Assembly (NCBI GenBank): GCA_002368665.1
Contig: DFEK01000004.1
Span: 1-43,384, forward strand
Direction: 5' to 3'
Origin: Lachnospiraceae bacterium UBA3804
GTDB taxonomy: Bacteria > Bacillota > Clostridia > Lachnospirales > Lachnospiraceae
DNA: 43,384 nt
Part shown: positions 23,234 through 31,818 of the stretch, one piece after another
Layout of the letters: every line of letters starts with the position of its first letter
How positions within the stretch are numbered: the first letter of the stretch is position 1
Translations under genes and position numbers: made by a program
The notes under the pieces: generated by a model
The model's input: only the letters and a program-made list of their open reading frames with translations
Databases searched by the model: none
What the model was told of the DNA's origin: nothing

Positions 23234-23793
23234 AAAAAAGGAGACTTCTGGATGCGAACATTACGGTGGAATGTGCACTAATTATGCCGGTTATTTTATC
23301 GGTGCTGGTGTTGCTGGTTGCGTTTCTGCTGTTTTTGTATAATCGGAATGTTCTGCAGGATGCGGCTCTTCTCGGAGTGAAAAATGCAACCTATTACGAA
23401 GACCGGTCAAACAGGGAAATCGAGGAATCGGTGGCATTTAAAAGCTTTGAGGCCATCAGAGGAAGATTGATTTTTATGGAAAATCTCAGAATGGAGGTAT
23501 CGGTCGGAAAAGTCCAGGCCAGAGTGCGATTTGTGGGTGAAATGAAGCGATCACCGTTTACTGTAATTGGGCTGCCGATGCCTTTTCAAACGGTTGAGGT
23601 GCAGGCGAAAGCCGATCGGTTCCGGCCGTCGTCGGTCATTCGAAACATTAAGAAAGGAGAAGCATTTATTGAATGGATAAAAGAAAGGGGAACAGAGGAT
23701 GAAGGCGGAATTCAAACGGGATATGAAATGCAACTATCTGATTCTACCGGTGGAATCAGCCGATTACCGGCTCCAGATGTATACGAAGAATAA
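23230..23793 (+). CDS. TadE-like pseudopilin
   Basis: A 187-residue protein with the N-terminal segment LLDA-NITVECALIMPVILSV: predicted cleavage after Ala, Glu at mature +5, then a long hydrophobic helix. The rest is extracytoplasmic with no recognised domain. Its start overlaps the preceding stop (ATGA). Its last 95 bases overlap the next gene in another frame, so its C-terminal ~30 residues (Gly/Ser-rich, likely disordered) are constrained by two proteins. Confidence 0.75.
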   Translation: MKKRRLLDANITVECALIMPVILSVLVLLVAFLLFLYNRNVLQDAALLGVKNATYYEDRSNREIEESVAFKSFEAIRGRLIFMENLRMEVSVGKVQARVRFVGEMKRSPFTVIGLPMPFQTVEVQAKADRFRPSSVIRNIKKGEAFIEWIKERGTEDEGGIQTGYEMQLSDSTGGISRLPAPDVYEE

Positions 23794-24820
23794 GCTTTTG
23801 GGTTTCCTGAACGCCATGGAAAGAGTTAAGGACGGGGAAGAGAAAATCTTTTACGATATTTCGTCGAAGCAGAACATGAGCCGTATGTTTGAACGAAAAG
23901 AGATGGGATTCGACGAATTGAAAAATCTGTTTTATTCCTGGGAAAAGGCTGTTTCGGAAGCGGAGAGATTTTTGCTCAACCCATCCGGTATCCTTTGTTC
24001 ACCGGACTATATTTACTATGAAGTAACAAGCGGATGCCCGGAATGGATCTTTTATCCCGGGGTGAATGAAGAAATCTATCCGTCCGGACTGACGCTTCTT
24101 GCGGAATATCTTCTGGAGAAGGTTGATCACAGGGATACGCGGGCAGTGGATATTGCATATCGTTTCTACCGAAGCGCGAAAGAAGGAAGATTTCTCCTTC
24201 CGGAAATGGTCAAAGCTTTGGACGAGGCGTTGGTTCAGTCAAAGGAATATGTACCGAAAGAAGAACCGGAGCTTATAACGACGGAGCCGGATGCGATTAT
24301 ATTGGACGAAGAAGTTGTCGAGAAGGAAAATGATTTTCTTGACATGATCGGAAGGTTCTTCCGTTTCGGAAAGACTTCGCGAAAGGAAAATAAGAGCAAA
24401 AGGAAAAAAGAATCCGTCCGGACAGGAGCGGAATCCATTCAAAGAACCGCCAATTTGCCGCAATGGTCCAAAGCAGAGGAAGATGAAACCGAATGTAGGA
24501 GAACCAGGCTCCTTGGCGAAGAAAACGGTACCATAAAAAGAGAATTAAAAAACATCGCCACGAAAGAAAGGTATTCTTTAAAGAACCTTCCGGTAGTTAT
24601 CGGGAAACTGGAAGGGTCCGTGGATATCTGTCTGGATGATGATTCCGTATCCCGCCTTCATGCCCGCTTCTTCGAACAGGACGGGGAGATCTTTTTGGAA
24701 GACCTTAATTCCACAAATGGTTGTTCCGTCAATGAAATCCCTCTGGAAAATAACGAAAAGGTTCAAATCTCCCCGGGGGACCGCATTCTGATCGGGGAGA
24801 CGGAATTTATCTTCAATTGA
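23699..24820 (+). CDS. DUF6382 and FHA-domain protein
   Basis: A 373-residue cytosolic protein. Residues 1-180 fit DUF6382 (FKRDMKCNYLILPVE at the start is typical and supports ATG 23699 despite the 95-base overlap). A charged linker (~200-280) leads to a C-terminal FHA domain (~285-373) with the phosphothreonine-binding motifs SRLHARF and NSTNG. FHA domains read Thr-phosphorylated partners, so the Tad machinery may be governed by a Ser/Thr kinase; no such kinase is in this operon. Last gene of the pilus locus. Confidence 0.85.
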   Translation: MKAEFKRDMKCNYLILPVESADYRLQMYTKNKLLGFLNAMERVKDGEEKIFYDISSKQNMSRMFERKEMGFDELKNLFYSWEKAVSEAERFLLNPSGILCSPDYIYYEVTSGCPEWIFYPGVNEEIYPSGLTLLAEYLLEKVDHRDTRAVDIAYRFYRSAKEGRFLLPEMVKALDEALVQSKEYVPKEEPELITTEPDAIILDEEVVEKENDFLDMIGRFFRFGKTSRKENKSKRKKESVRTGAESIQRTANLPQWSKAEEDETECRRTRLLGEENGTIKRELKNIATKERYSLKNLPVVIGKLEGSVDICLDDDSVSRLHARFFEQDGEIFLEDLNSTNGCSVNEIPLENNEKVQISPGDRILIGETEFIFN

Positions 24821-24845
24821 TTTTTCCCCGTAAAAACAGTATAAT
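24817..24845 (+). promoter_or_regulatory. Promoter of the rhomboid operon
   Basis: TTGATT (24817-24822), 17 bases, TATAAT (24840-24845). The -35 overlaps the stop codon of the FHA gene. Confidence 0.75.
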
Positions 24846-24869
24846 AGGCGATACAACAAGGGGTACGCC

Positions 24870-25949
24870 ATGATTGAACAGCTGTCATCATTTTTATTAT
24901 TGGAAGGATTTACCCCGGTGTCCACGAACCTGCAAAGTTACAGGATTTTCTTAAGGAAGGAGACCGGTTATATCACGGCGCTCTTTGCGTATGAGCTTCG
25001 GTACGGAGAAACGCTTGCATCTGAGACCTATGTAAGTCTTCGCGATGGTGCGTACCGTCTTTTGCAGGAAAAGAATTTAGGTGAGATTCATGCTCTTTTT
25101 GTTCTGCTGACCGCGGACCCGCAGACGGGAATGACGGTTACCGGGGGCGATCGGAACGCCTGGGTGATCGATACAACAACAAGAGCATTATATATTCCTC
25201 CCGACAGGGCGGAAGATTTCTACGGATTTAAAAGAAAACTGAACGATTTTCTGCGGGACCCCGGCAGGGCGCAGGCTACGATCGCAGCGGTGCAGACGAA
25301 CTTAAACCGGTCCATGCAGGAAAGGCAGAGAGTGCAGCAAAGAAGCACCCGGGTTGCGTTTCCGTGGGTTACCCTGATCATCGTTCTCGTCAATTTGCTG
25401 ATTGGCGGAGTCTGCTTGCTGTACGGCGACTATGCGACGAGTCTTCTGGACCTCGATCCGGTTGCTGTATTGGAGAAGGGCCAGTGGTACAGACTTTTTA
25501 CCTACATGTATGTCCACGGCGGAGTCACCCACTATATCAACAACATGATTATGTTGTACATGGCCGGCCAGATTCTGGAGCCGTCCATCGGAAGGGGAAG
25601 ATACGCGCTTCTCTATCATCTGCTCGGTGTGATTGCAGGTGTGGGATCATTGCTGTATAAGGTGGTGATCGGTTCCGTGATTCCTTCCGTCGGAGCTTCC
25701 GGAGCCATCATGGGTGTGATGGGAATCCTTCTTTACATCAGTCTCCGGAATCTGAAACAGATCGGAAACGGAAGATATTACCGCATTTTCATGCTGTCCC
25801 TCTGTGCGTTGGACAGCGTATATCAGGGCTTTGTCGTACGCGGTGTGGATAACGCGGCGCACGTTACGGGTTTGGTTGCCGGTGTAATCGCCGGATTGAT
25901 TGTCGAGAGAATTCTTCGCGCGAAATACGCAAAGCAAAAGAAAGGATAA
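24870..25949 (+). CDS. Rhomboid family intramembrane serine protease
   Basis: A 359-residue protein with a soluble N-terminal domain (residues 1-160, an uncharacterised region seen in Firmicute rhomboids) and a six-helix rhomboid core. The catalytic pair is Ser277 in GASGAIMG and His331 in DNAAHVTGLVAG; THYINNMIMLYMAGQILE supplies the conserved HxxxN. It cuts membrane proteins within or near their transmembrane helix; the substrate is unknown. It leads an operon with the HIT and DUF3137-like genes. Confidence 0.9.
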   Translation: MIEQLSSFLLLEGFTPVSTNLQSYRIFLRKETGYITALFAYELRYGETLASETYVSLRDGAYRLLQEKNLGEIHALFVLLTADPQTGMTVTGGDRNAWVIDTTTRALYIPPDRAEDFYGFKRKLNDFLRDPGRAQATIAAVQTNLNRSMQERQRVQQRSTRVAFPWVTLIIVLVNLLIGGVCLLYGDYATSLLDLDPVAVLEKGQWYRLFTYMYVHGGVTHYINNMIMLYMAGQILEPSIGRGRYALLYHLLGVIAGVGSLLYKVVIGSVIPSVGASGAIMGVMGILLYISLRNLKQIGNGRYYRIFMLSLCALDSVYQGFVVRGVDNAAHVTGLVAGVIAGLIVERILRAKYAKQKKG

Positions 25950-25959
25950 GGACAGAAAC

Positions 25960-26376
25960 ATGAAGAAAGACGATTGTATTTTCTGTAAGCTTGCAAACGG
26001 GGTTTTCCCCACCAATTCCATCTATGAAGATGAGGATTTCAATGTTATTCTGGACGCAGGTCCCGCAACGAAGGGCCATGCGCTGATTCTTCCCAAGGAG
26101 CACTATGCCAATCTTTTCGATTTGCCGGATGAGACCGCTTCCAAGGTTATGGTTCTGGCTAAGAAGATGGCTACCCATATGAAAGAGAAATTAAATTGCG
26201 ACGGTTTTAACCTGGTACAGAACAACGGTCCCTGCGCAGGACAGACGGTATTTCATTTCCATTATCATCTGATTCCCCGCTATGAGAACGACGGACAGAA
26301 CATCCTCTGGGAGCCGACCAGCCCGAAGGAAGAAGATCAGAAAGAACTTTGCAAACTTCTGTCCCTGAAAGACTGA
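25960..26376 (+). CDS. HIT family nucleotide-binding protein
   Basis: A 138-residue histidine-triad protein. The triad is HFHYHLIPR near residue 98, and CIFCKLANG at the N-terminus (residues 6-14) has the CxxC of Zn-binding Hint-type members. These enzymes hydrolyse adenosine phosphoramidates or related nucleotides. ATG 25960 lies 10 bases after the rhomboid stop with AAGGA nearby; a longer in-frame reading from 25900 runs back into the rhomboid gene and is rejected. Confidence 0.92.
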   Translation: MKKDDCIFCKLANGVFPTNSIYEDEDFNVILDAGPATKGHALILPKEHYANLFDLPDETASKVMVLAKKMATHMKEKLNCDGFNLVQNNGPCAGQTVFHFHYHLIPRYENDGQNILWEPTSPKEEDQKELCKLLSLKD

Positions 26377-26405
26377 ATGTAACGAAACGAAGAGAGTAAC
26401 TGACG

Positions 26406-27311
26406 ATGGAGAACAAAGAACAGACAACGGAACAGAGATTGAATGAGCTGCGCATAAAAGTCTGCCATGTGGAAAACATATGGATTTTTTGCTGTGCGCT
26501 TTCTTTGATCGGAACCTTTGCCTATCTGTTCCTGATCTACAAAAAAGGCATCCTGCCCGGAACACCGCTTCGTTATATTCTGATTCCCGTATGTCTCCTG
26601 GTGGTGGTTTTCTGTATTTACATGCTTCCGATCCTGCTTCGGAAAAGCCGCAAGTATGCCGTCTATTCGGAAGAATACAAGAATGCCTATGTAAAACCTT
26701 ATATGGAGAAGGCCTTCGGAGAGGGAAGTTATCTCGGTAACGATAAGGTTTCGCTCAGGGATATCGCGGATTTCTCCGTACTGGAGAAGGCCAAGACCGC
26801 CAAAGCCAATGACTGTATTCGCGGCAGTCACAGGAGTGTACCGTTTATCCGTTACGACTTAACGCTTGGATACGATAATAAAAATTCCGGCCTGACCTGT
26901 GTGCTGATCGCCATCGAATTAAAGACAGGCCTCCGGAATGAGGTTCAGCTGATTCACGAGGACTTTAAATTCACCGGAAAGGAATACGAACAGCCGGAAG
27001 GATATGCGAAAATCCTCAGCGGAAAGAAGAGTTTTGATAAAGAGTTTGCCGTTTATGTCAAGGACCAGAAAGAGGGAGAAGCTTTTATCGAAAGGATTGC
27101 CGCAAAGGATATCTCCAAGAAGGCGAAAAATTTCCCGCCGGCGCTTTTCTTTGACCGGTCCAAAGCCTATATCCTCTTACGACGCGATAAGGATGTGATG
27201 GAGCCTCCGGTATACCACAGGGTGAAAGAAGGAAAATGCATCAAGGAAGTGGAATTGGAAGTGGAGCTGATCCGGACATGGATCGATATCATGAAAGATT
27301 GCGTAGATTAA
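26406..27311 (+). CDS. Membrane protein, DUF3137-like
   Basis: A 301-residue protein with two N-terminal membrane helices (residues ~25-45 and ~53-75) and a cytosolic domain. The pairing of helices with a later IRGSHRSVPFIRYDL region suggests the DUF3137 (galanin-like) family, whose function is unknown. It starts 29 bases after the HIT gene and ends at the bidirectional terminator. Confidence 0.65.
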   Translation: MENKEQTTEQRLNELRIKVCHVENIWIFCCALSLIGTFAYLFLIYKKGILPGTPLRYILIPVCLLVVVFCIYMLPILLRKSRKYAVYSEEYKNAYVKPYMEKAFGEGSYLGNDKVSLRDIADFSVLEKAKTAKANDCIRGSHRSVPFIRYDLTLGYDNKNSGLTCVLIAIELKTGLRNEVQLIHEDFKFTGKEYEQPEGYAKILSGKKSFDKEFAVYVKDQKEGEAFIERIAAKDISKKAKNFPPALFFDRSKAYILLRRDKDVMEPPVYHRVKEGKCIKEVELEVELIRTWIDIMKDCVD

Positions 27312-27319
27312 GAAATCAA

Positions 27320-27350
27320 AAAAGCAGGGAAGTCACTTCTCTGCTTTTAT
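27320..27350. terminator. Bidirectional terminator
   Basis: AAAAGCAGGGAAG (27320-27332) pairs with CTTCTCTGCTTTT (27336-27348) around TCA: 13 steps with one G-T. T-rich on the right and A-rich on the left, it can stop both the plus-strand rhomboid operon and the minus-strand murG operon. Confidence 0.9.
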
Positions 27351-27369
27351 TATGTCCGTTATCATTTAT

Positions 27370-27774
27370 TTACAGAACGCGGAATCCTTTGGCACGAATG
27401 CATTCCTCCACTTCGGGAGCGTCCTGTGCGTGCAGGATCTGCACGGGAAGTGAGGAATCACGGTTAAAGGAAAGATAGATGTAATCCACGTTGATATTGC
27501 TTTCGAAAAGCGTTTTCAAAAGGCGGTTTAATGCGCCGACCTCATCGGCCATCTCTACACCGATGACATTGCAAAGGCGGCAGAAGAATCCGGCCTCTTC
27601 GAGTTTCTCCTTTGCCAGTTCCGGATCGGATACAACCATGCGGATGATGCCGAATTCGGCGCTGTCGTTGGTTACCGATCCCCAGATATTGATATTGTTA
27701 CCGGTCAGGACATTGGTGATTTCCATCATGGTTCCTTTTTTGTTTTCCGAATAAATGGATAATTGTTTGATCAT
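27370..27774 (-). CDS. Tandem ACT-domain protein
   Basis: A 134-residue protein made of two ACT domains (IKQLSIYSENKKGTMMEITN at the N-terminus; VIGVEMADEVGALNRLLKTL in the middle), the small-molecule-binding module that usually senses amino acids. No catalytic domain is attached. ATG 27774 is preferred, preceded by AGGA; an in-frame TTG 18 bases upstream has no ribosome site. It follows murG by 29 bases on the minus strand and is probably co-transcribed. Confidence 0.85.
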   Translation of the reverse strand: MIKQLSIYSENKKGTMMEITNVLTGNNINIWGSVTNDSAEFGIIRMVVSDPELAKEKLEEAGFFCRLCNVIGVEMADEVGALNRLLKTLFESNINVDYIYLSFNRDSSLPVQILHAQDAPEVEECIRAKGFRVL

Positions 27775-27803
27775 TTTCCTGCTTTCTGTCAATTGTGGCT
27801 GTT

Positions 27804-28874
27804 TTATTTGGCTGAAGATACTTCTTCGATCAGAGCGGCGATCTTGTTCACGGCATCGACCTGGGAACTTGCGCTCATATTTTCAACATAGCGTTTTCTG
27901 TTGCAATAAAGTTCATAGATTCTGTCGGTCAAAGATACGGTGTCCATATCTTCCTCCGAAAGGACAAGCGAATAACCCTGCGCTTCGAAGGAGGCTGCAT
28001 TCAGAATCTGGTCGCCGCGCGATGCGCTCGCGGGAAGAGGAATCAGCAGATTGGGCTTTTTCAGGGCGAGCAATTCGCAGATGACATTGGCTCCGGCACG
28101 GGAGACAACGATATCGGCCATGGCCAGAACATCCTTTAACTCGCTCTTTAAATACTCGAACTGCTTATATCCCTTCTGCGGAATCAGAAGATTGTCTATA
28201 TTGCCTGCTCCGCACAGATGTACAACCTGAAAATCCTTAAGAAGTTTCGGAAGGGATGCGCGGATTTCTTTGTTGATGGCAACACTTCCCGTGCTTCCTC
28301 CGATTACCATAAGAACGGGTAAATCCTTGTTAAATCCGCAAAGAGTATATGCGGCTTCCTTATTTCCCTGCATTAATTCGGCGCGGATCGGCGTACCGGT
28401 AAGAACGGCCTTTCCTTCCGGAAGTTTGGATACGGTTTCCGGGAAGTTGCAGCAGACTTTCTTTGCGGTGGGAATGCAGAGCCTGTTGGCAAGACCGGGA
28501 GTCATGTCCGATTCATGGATGATGCAGGGAATTTTAAGACTTCTGGCTGCCCGGATAACGGGAACGGATACAAAACCGCCCTTTGAAAAAATAATGTCCG
28601 GACGAATTTTCTTTAAAATCTTCTTGGCTTCACCCACACCTTTCAAAACACGGAAAGGATCCGAAAAATTCTTCGGATCGATATAGCGTCTTAATTTTCC
28701 GGTGGATACACCGTAGTAGGGAATATCATAGTCGGCAATCAGTTTTTTCTCGATGCCCTCATAAGAACCGATGTAGTGGATTTCGTATCCCATCTCCCGA
28801 AGTTTGGGAAGAAGTGCGATATTCGGAGTAACATGTCCGGCGGTTCCACCGCCTGTCAGAACAATTCTTTTCAT
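27804..28874 (-). CDS. murG: MurG, lipid II synthase
   Basis: A 356-residue GT28 glycosyltransferase that adds GlcNAc to lipid I to form lipid II at the inner face of the membrane. Motifs: GGGTAGHVTPNIALL at the N-terminus, FSKGGFVSVPVIRAA and IHESDMTPGLANRL in the acceptor domain, and GGSTGSVAIN and SRAGANVICELLALKKPNLLIP in the UDP-GlcNAc domain. Length is normal. It lies outside a division-cell-wall cluster here, paired with the ACT protein. Confidence 0.95.
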   Translation of the reverse strand: MKRIVLTGGGTAGHVTPNIALLPKLREMGYEIHYIGSYEGIEKKLIADYDIPYYGVSTGKLRRYIDPKNFSDPFRVLKGVGEAKKILKKIRPDIIFSKGGFVSVPVIRAARSLKIPCIIHESDMTPGLANRLCIPTAKKVCCNFPETVSKLPEGKAVLTGTPIRAELMQGNKEAAYTLCGFNKDLPVLMVIGGSTGSVAINKEIRASLPKLLKDFQVVHLCGAGNIDNLLIPQKGYKQFEYLKSELKDVLAMADIVVSRAGANVICELLALKKPNLLIPLPASASRGDQILNAASFEAQGYSLVLSEEDMDTVSLTDRIYELYCNRKRYVENMSASSQVDAVNKIAALIEEVSSAK

Positions 28875-28941
28875 GAAAACTTCATCCTTTGCACATTGTA
28901 CTTAAGATGTGGTGTTTTACCCATAAGTGAACATCAAAAAG

Positions 28942-28970
28942 ATTATAGCAAATCAAAAGATGGGTATCAA
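28942..28970 (-). promoter_or_regulatory. murG promoter
   Basis: Read on the minus strand: TTGATA (28970-28965), 17 bases, TATAAT (28947-28942). It starts directly after the upstream membrane-protein gene. Confidence 0.8.
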
Positions 28971-28974
28971 GTGA

Positions 28975-30210
28975 TTAACTGAAAGAACCGCCAAGAAGCA
29001 GAATGCGCAGATAATCAATTCCGCAAATCAAATGCAGCGCCAGCAATGCGAATTGAACCGGCAGGAAATACCGGTACTTTTTATCTTCGGCAAAACAGTC
29101 CCTTATGACGGTAATAAAGGAAGCAGTAAACAGGAAAAACAATCCGTATACATACCCCCATGCAAAATTAACGTGGCTCATCCGCCATCCTTTTTCGTAA
29201 AGAAAAATCAAAGATGCCAGAGAAAACAGATAATACAGCAAAGAATAATACAATTCATTATTCTTTTTCAGAACCGTAATATGGAACAGAATTACGGAAA
29301 GAGGGAATGCTGCCCCGAGAAGAATGGATAAGGGGATGTTTTTACAGCATTGTGACCAGGCAAGGAAAGGATATATTCCGATTCCTTTTTCCGTACTTTC
29401 TCCGCTTGCGGTAAATACTCCTTTGTATTGATATAACAAAACCAGTATGGTTGGGATAAAGTAAATGCCGAGTTGGAAAAATTGTTTTGTATTTTGAAAC
29501 TTAGAGCGAATCAGACGTACGGTCATTAGTACCAAAGCCATCAGTCCGAATACTATTGTAAAACTGGGTTTTGTCAGTGTGCTGATACATAAGAAGGCCG
29601 AGAACACAACGTATTCCTTACAAATCCACTTTTTCTTTTGCTCATAGATTTCAAAAATCTCTCCAAACAGAAAAAAGGATTCCAGTGCAAAAGGTCTGGC
29701 GCAAATGGATGTCGCATTATGATAGGTGTTTGGTGAAAATACGCCGTTGTAACGATATAAGTAATCCGGTCCGGGGTCATTATATTTACCGAGATACGAT
29801 AACGGATAAAGCATGGAAACGACCAGAATCAGATAAGTACCCGCCGTTGAAAGAAATAATCTGCCGGGATGACGGAAGGCATCGATTTTTTTGGAAATCC
29901 AGTATTTTAAGATTACGGGAGTAAGCCCGTTTAAAAGAGTTACCGCTACGGACAGACCGATAACCGGATTCGAAAAATGTGCAAAAAAGCGTGCGGCTAA
30001 AAACATAAGCGGATAGGGAAAATCATAACCGGAGTCTTCGCCTTTAACGACCATAAGATAAGCCGGCATATCTGAACCCCATCCGCCAAAATTACCTGTT
30101 TGATGGTAAAACAGATAAAAACTTGCTCCGATATAACCGGCATACAGAAAAAGGAAAAGGATAATATCGGACAGGATAATGAGTTTTTTGCTTCTTGAGG
30201 CCTTTTGCAT
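28975..30210 (-). CDS. Polytopic membrane protein, possible GT-C-like glycosyltransferase
   Basis: A 411-residue protein with ~10 membrane helices. The first extracytoplasmic loop has charged residues after TM1 (GWGSDMPAYLMVVKGEDSGY), as in GT-C lipid-linked-sugar transferases, but I see no clear family match. Its position next to murG hints at cell-envelope work; this is weak. A possible minus-strand promoter with TATAAT at 30288-30283 lies ~75 bases upstream. Confidence 0.6.
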   Translation of the reverse strand: MQKASRSKKLIILSDIILFLFLYAGYIGASFYLFYHQTGNFGGWGSDMPAYLMVVKGEDSGYDFPYPLMFLAARFFAHFSNPVIGLSVAVTLLNGLTPVILKYWISKKIDAFRHPGRLFLSTAGTYLILVVSMLYPLSYLGKYNDPGPDYLYRYNGVFSPNTYHNATSICARPFALESFFLFGEIFEIYEQKKKWICKEYVVFSAFLCISTLTKPSFTIVFGLMALVLMTVRLIRSKFQNTKQFFQLGIYFIPTILVLLYQYKGVFTASGESTEKGIGIYPFLAWSQCCKNIPLSILLGAAFPLSVILFHITVLKKNNELYYSLLYYLFSLASLIFLYEKGWRMSHVNFAWGYVYGLFFLFTASFITVIRDCFAEDKKYRYFLPVQFALLALHLICGIDYLRILLLGGSFS

Positions 30211-30282
30211 TGTATTTACTCCAAATATAACGAATTATGATCCGGATATAATAGAAATTACCGACAAATTGATTACATCGCC

Positions 30283-30311
30283 ATTATATACCATAAAATC
30301 AGAAACTTAAA
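30283..30311 (-). promoter_or_regulatory. Weak candidate promoter of the membrane-protein gene
   Basis: Minus strand: TTTAAG (30311-30306), 17 bases, TATAAT (30288-30283). The -35 is poor, so confidence is limited. Confidence 0.4.
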
Positions 30312-30334
30312 CCTCAAAACAAAACCGATTAGGC

Positions 30335-30363
30335 TTGAAACATCACATCAAGTTTGTTACACT
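30335..30363 (+). promoter_or_regulatory. pgi promoter
   Basis: TTGAAA (30335-30340), 17 bases, TACACT (30358-30363), 50 bases before the pgi start. Divergent from the minus-strand promoter nearby. Confidence 0.7.
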
Positions 30364-30413
30364 TAAATTTAGTCGAAAACGCGCCATGCGTGATTAAATA
30401 CGGAGGTAGAAAG

Positions 30414-31763
30414 ATGAGCAAGGTAACATTTGATTATTCCAACGCAGCTCCTTTTATGAAAGATCATGAAATGGAACTGATGAAGAAGCTTGCACTTGAT
30501 GCAAAGGAAACACTGGTAGCCAAAACAGGAGCGGGAAATGATTTCTTAGGATGGATTGATTTGCCCGTTAATTATGATAAAGAAGAGTTTGACAGAATTA
30601 AAAAGGCAGCAGCCAAGATTCAGAACGATTCCGATGTTTTACTCGTAGTCGGTATCGGCGGATCCTATCTCGGAGCAAGAGCAGCTATCGAGTTTTTACG
30701 CCACAGCTTTTACAATGTAGTTGATAAGAGCGTTCGTAAAACTCCCGAAATCTATTTCGTGGGTAACTCCATCAGCTCTACCTATTTAAAGCACTTAATT
30801 CAGGTAATCGGAGACAGAGATTTCTCCATTAACATGATTTCCAAGTCCGGAACCACCACGGAGCCGGCAATCGCATTCCGTGTACTGAAGAAACTCTGCG
30901 AAAAGAAGTACGGCGAAGCTGAAGCAGCCAAGAGAATTTACGCAACCACCGACAAGGCACGCGGATCCTTAAAGGGACTTGCTACCGAGAAGGGTTATGA
31001 GAGCTTCATCGTTCCCGACGATATCGGCGGACGTTTCTCCGTTCTTACCGCTGTAGGTCTTCTTCCGATCGCTGTATCCGGTGCAGATATCGATAAGCTT
31101 ATGGAAGGTGCTGCAAAGGCAAGAGAGATGGCAATCAACAATGCATTCGAAGACAATGATGCACTCAAGTATGCCGCAGCAAGAAATATCCTTTTAAGAA
31201 AAGGAAAACAGATTGAAATTTTAGCAAACTATGAGCCCGCCGTTCACTTCGTATCCGAATGGTGGAAGCAGCTTTACGGTGAGTCCGAAGGTAAAGACCA
31301 GAGAGGTATCTTCCCTGCAAGCGTGGATTTAACCACCGACCTTCACTCCATGGGACAGTTCATTCAGGACGGCTCCAGAAACTTATTCGAAACCGTTATC
31401 AATATCGAAACTTCCAGAGAAGAGATCATCATCGAGGAAGAGCCGGTTGATCTGGACGGACTGAACTACTTATCCGGAAAGAGCGTTGATTTCGTCAACA
31501 AGTGCGCTATGAAGGGTACCATTCTTGCTCATACTGACGGACAGGTACCGAACTTCGTAATCAATGTTCCGGAAGTAAATGAATTCTATCTTGGCGAGCT
31601 GTTCTATTTCTTCGAGTTCGCATGCGGCGTTTCCGGATATATCCTTGGTGTAAATCCGTTCAACCAGCCCGGCGTGGAAAGCTACAAGAAGAACATGTTC
31701 GCACTTCTCGGAAAACCCGGATATGAAGAGCAAAGAGAAGCTCTTCTCAAACGTTTACAGTAA
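30414..31763 (+). CDS. pgi: Glucose-6-phosphate isomerase
   Basis: A 449-residue enzyme interconverting glucose-6-P and fructose-6-P. Motifs: GIGGSYLGARA near residue 80, SKSGTTTEPAIAFR near 145-158 (sugar-phosphate loop), SVLTAVGLLPIA, and LHSMGQFIQDGSRN. The length matches the short bacterial form. ATG 30414 with CGGAGG at 30401-30406; an in-frame ATG at 30354 lies in the promoter and is rejected. Head of the pgi-proS-ackA group. Confidence 0.97.
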   Translation: MSKVTFDYSNAAPFMKDHEMELMKKLALDAKETLVAKTGAGNDFLGWIDLPVNYDKEEFDRIKKAAAKIQNDSDVLLVVGIGGSYLGARAAIEFLRHSFYNVVDKSVRKTPEIYFVGNSISSTYLKHLIQVIGDRDFSINMISKSGTTTEPAIAFRVLKKLCEKKYGEAEAAKRIYATTDKARGSLKGLATEKGYESFIVPDDIGGRFSVLTAVGLLPIAVSGADIDKLMEGAAKAREMAINNAFEDNDALKYAAARNILLRKGKQIEILANYEPAVHFVSEWWKQLYGESEGKDQRGIFPASVDLTTDLHSMGQFIQDGSRNLFETVINIETSREEIIIEEEPVDLDGLNYLSGKSVDFVNKCAMKGTILAHTDGQVPNFVINVPEVNEFYLGELFYFFEFACGVSGYILGVNPFNQPGVESYKKNMFALLGKPGYEEQREALLKRLQ

Positions 31764-31772
31764 GAAAAATTG

Positions 31773-31799
31773 CTTCCCCGGAGTTTTCCGGGGAAGTTT
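31773..31799 (+). terminator. Weak terminator after pgi
   Basis: CTTCCCCGGA (31773-31782) pairs with TCCGGGGAAG (31787-31796) around GTTT, followed by only TTTG. It probably allows partial read-through into proS. Confidence 0.65.
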
Positions 31800-31818
31800 G
31801 TAAGGAGAGATATAAATC

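Noticed and set aside
31764..31818. Possible T-box leaders before proS (and before metG, 39620-39714)
   Set aside because: The leaders are too short for specifier and antiterminator domains and lack the conserved T-box sequence.
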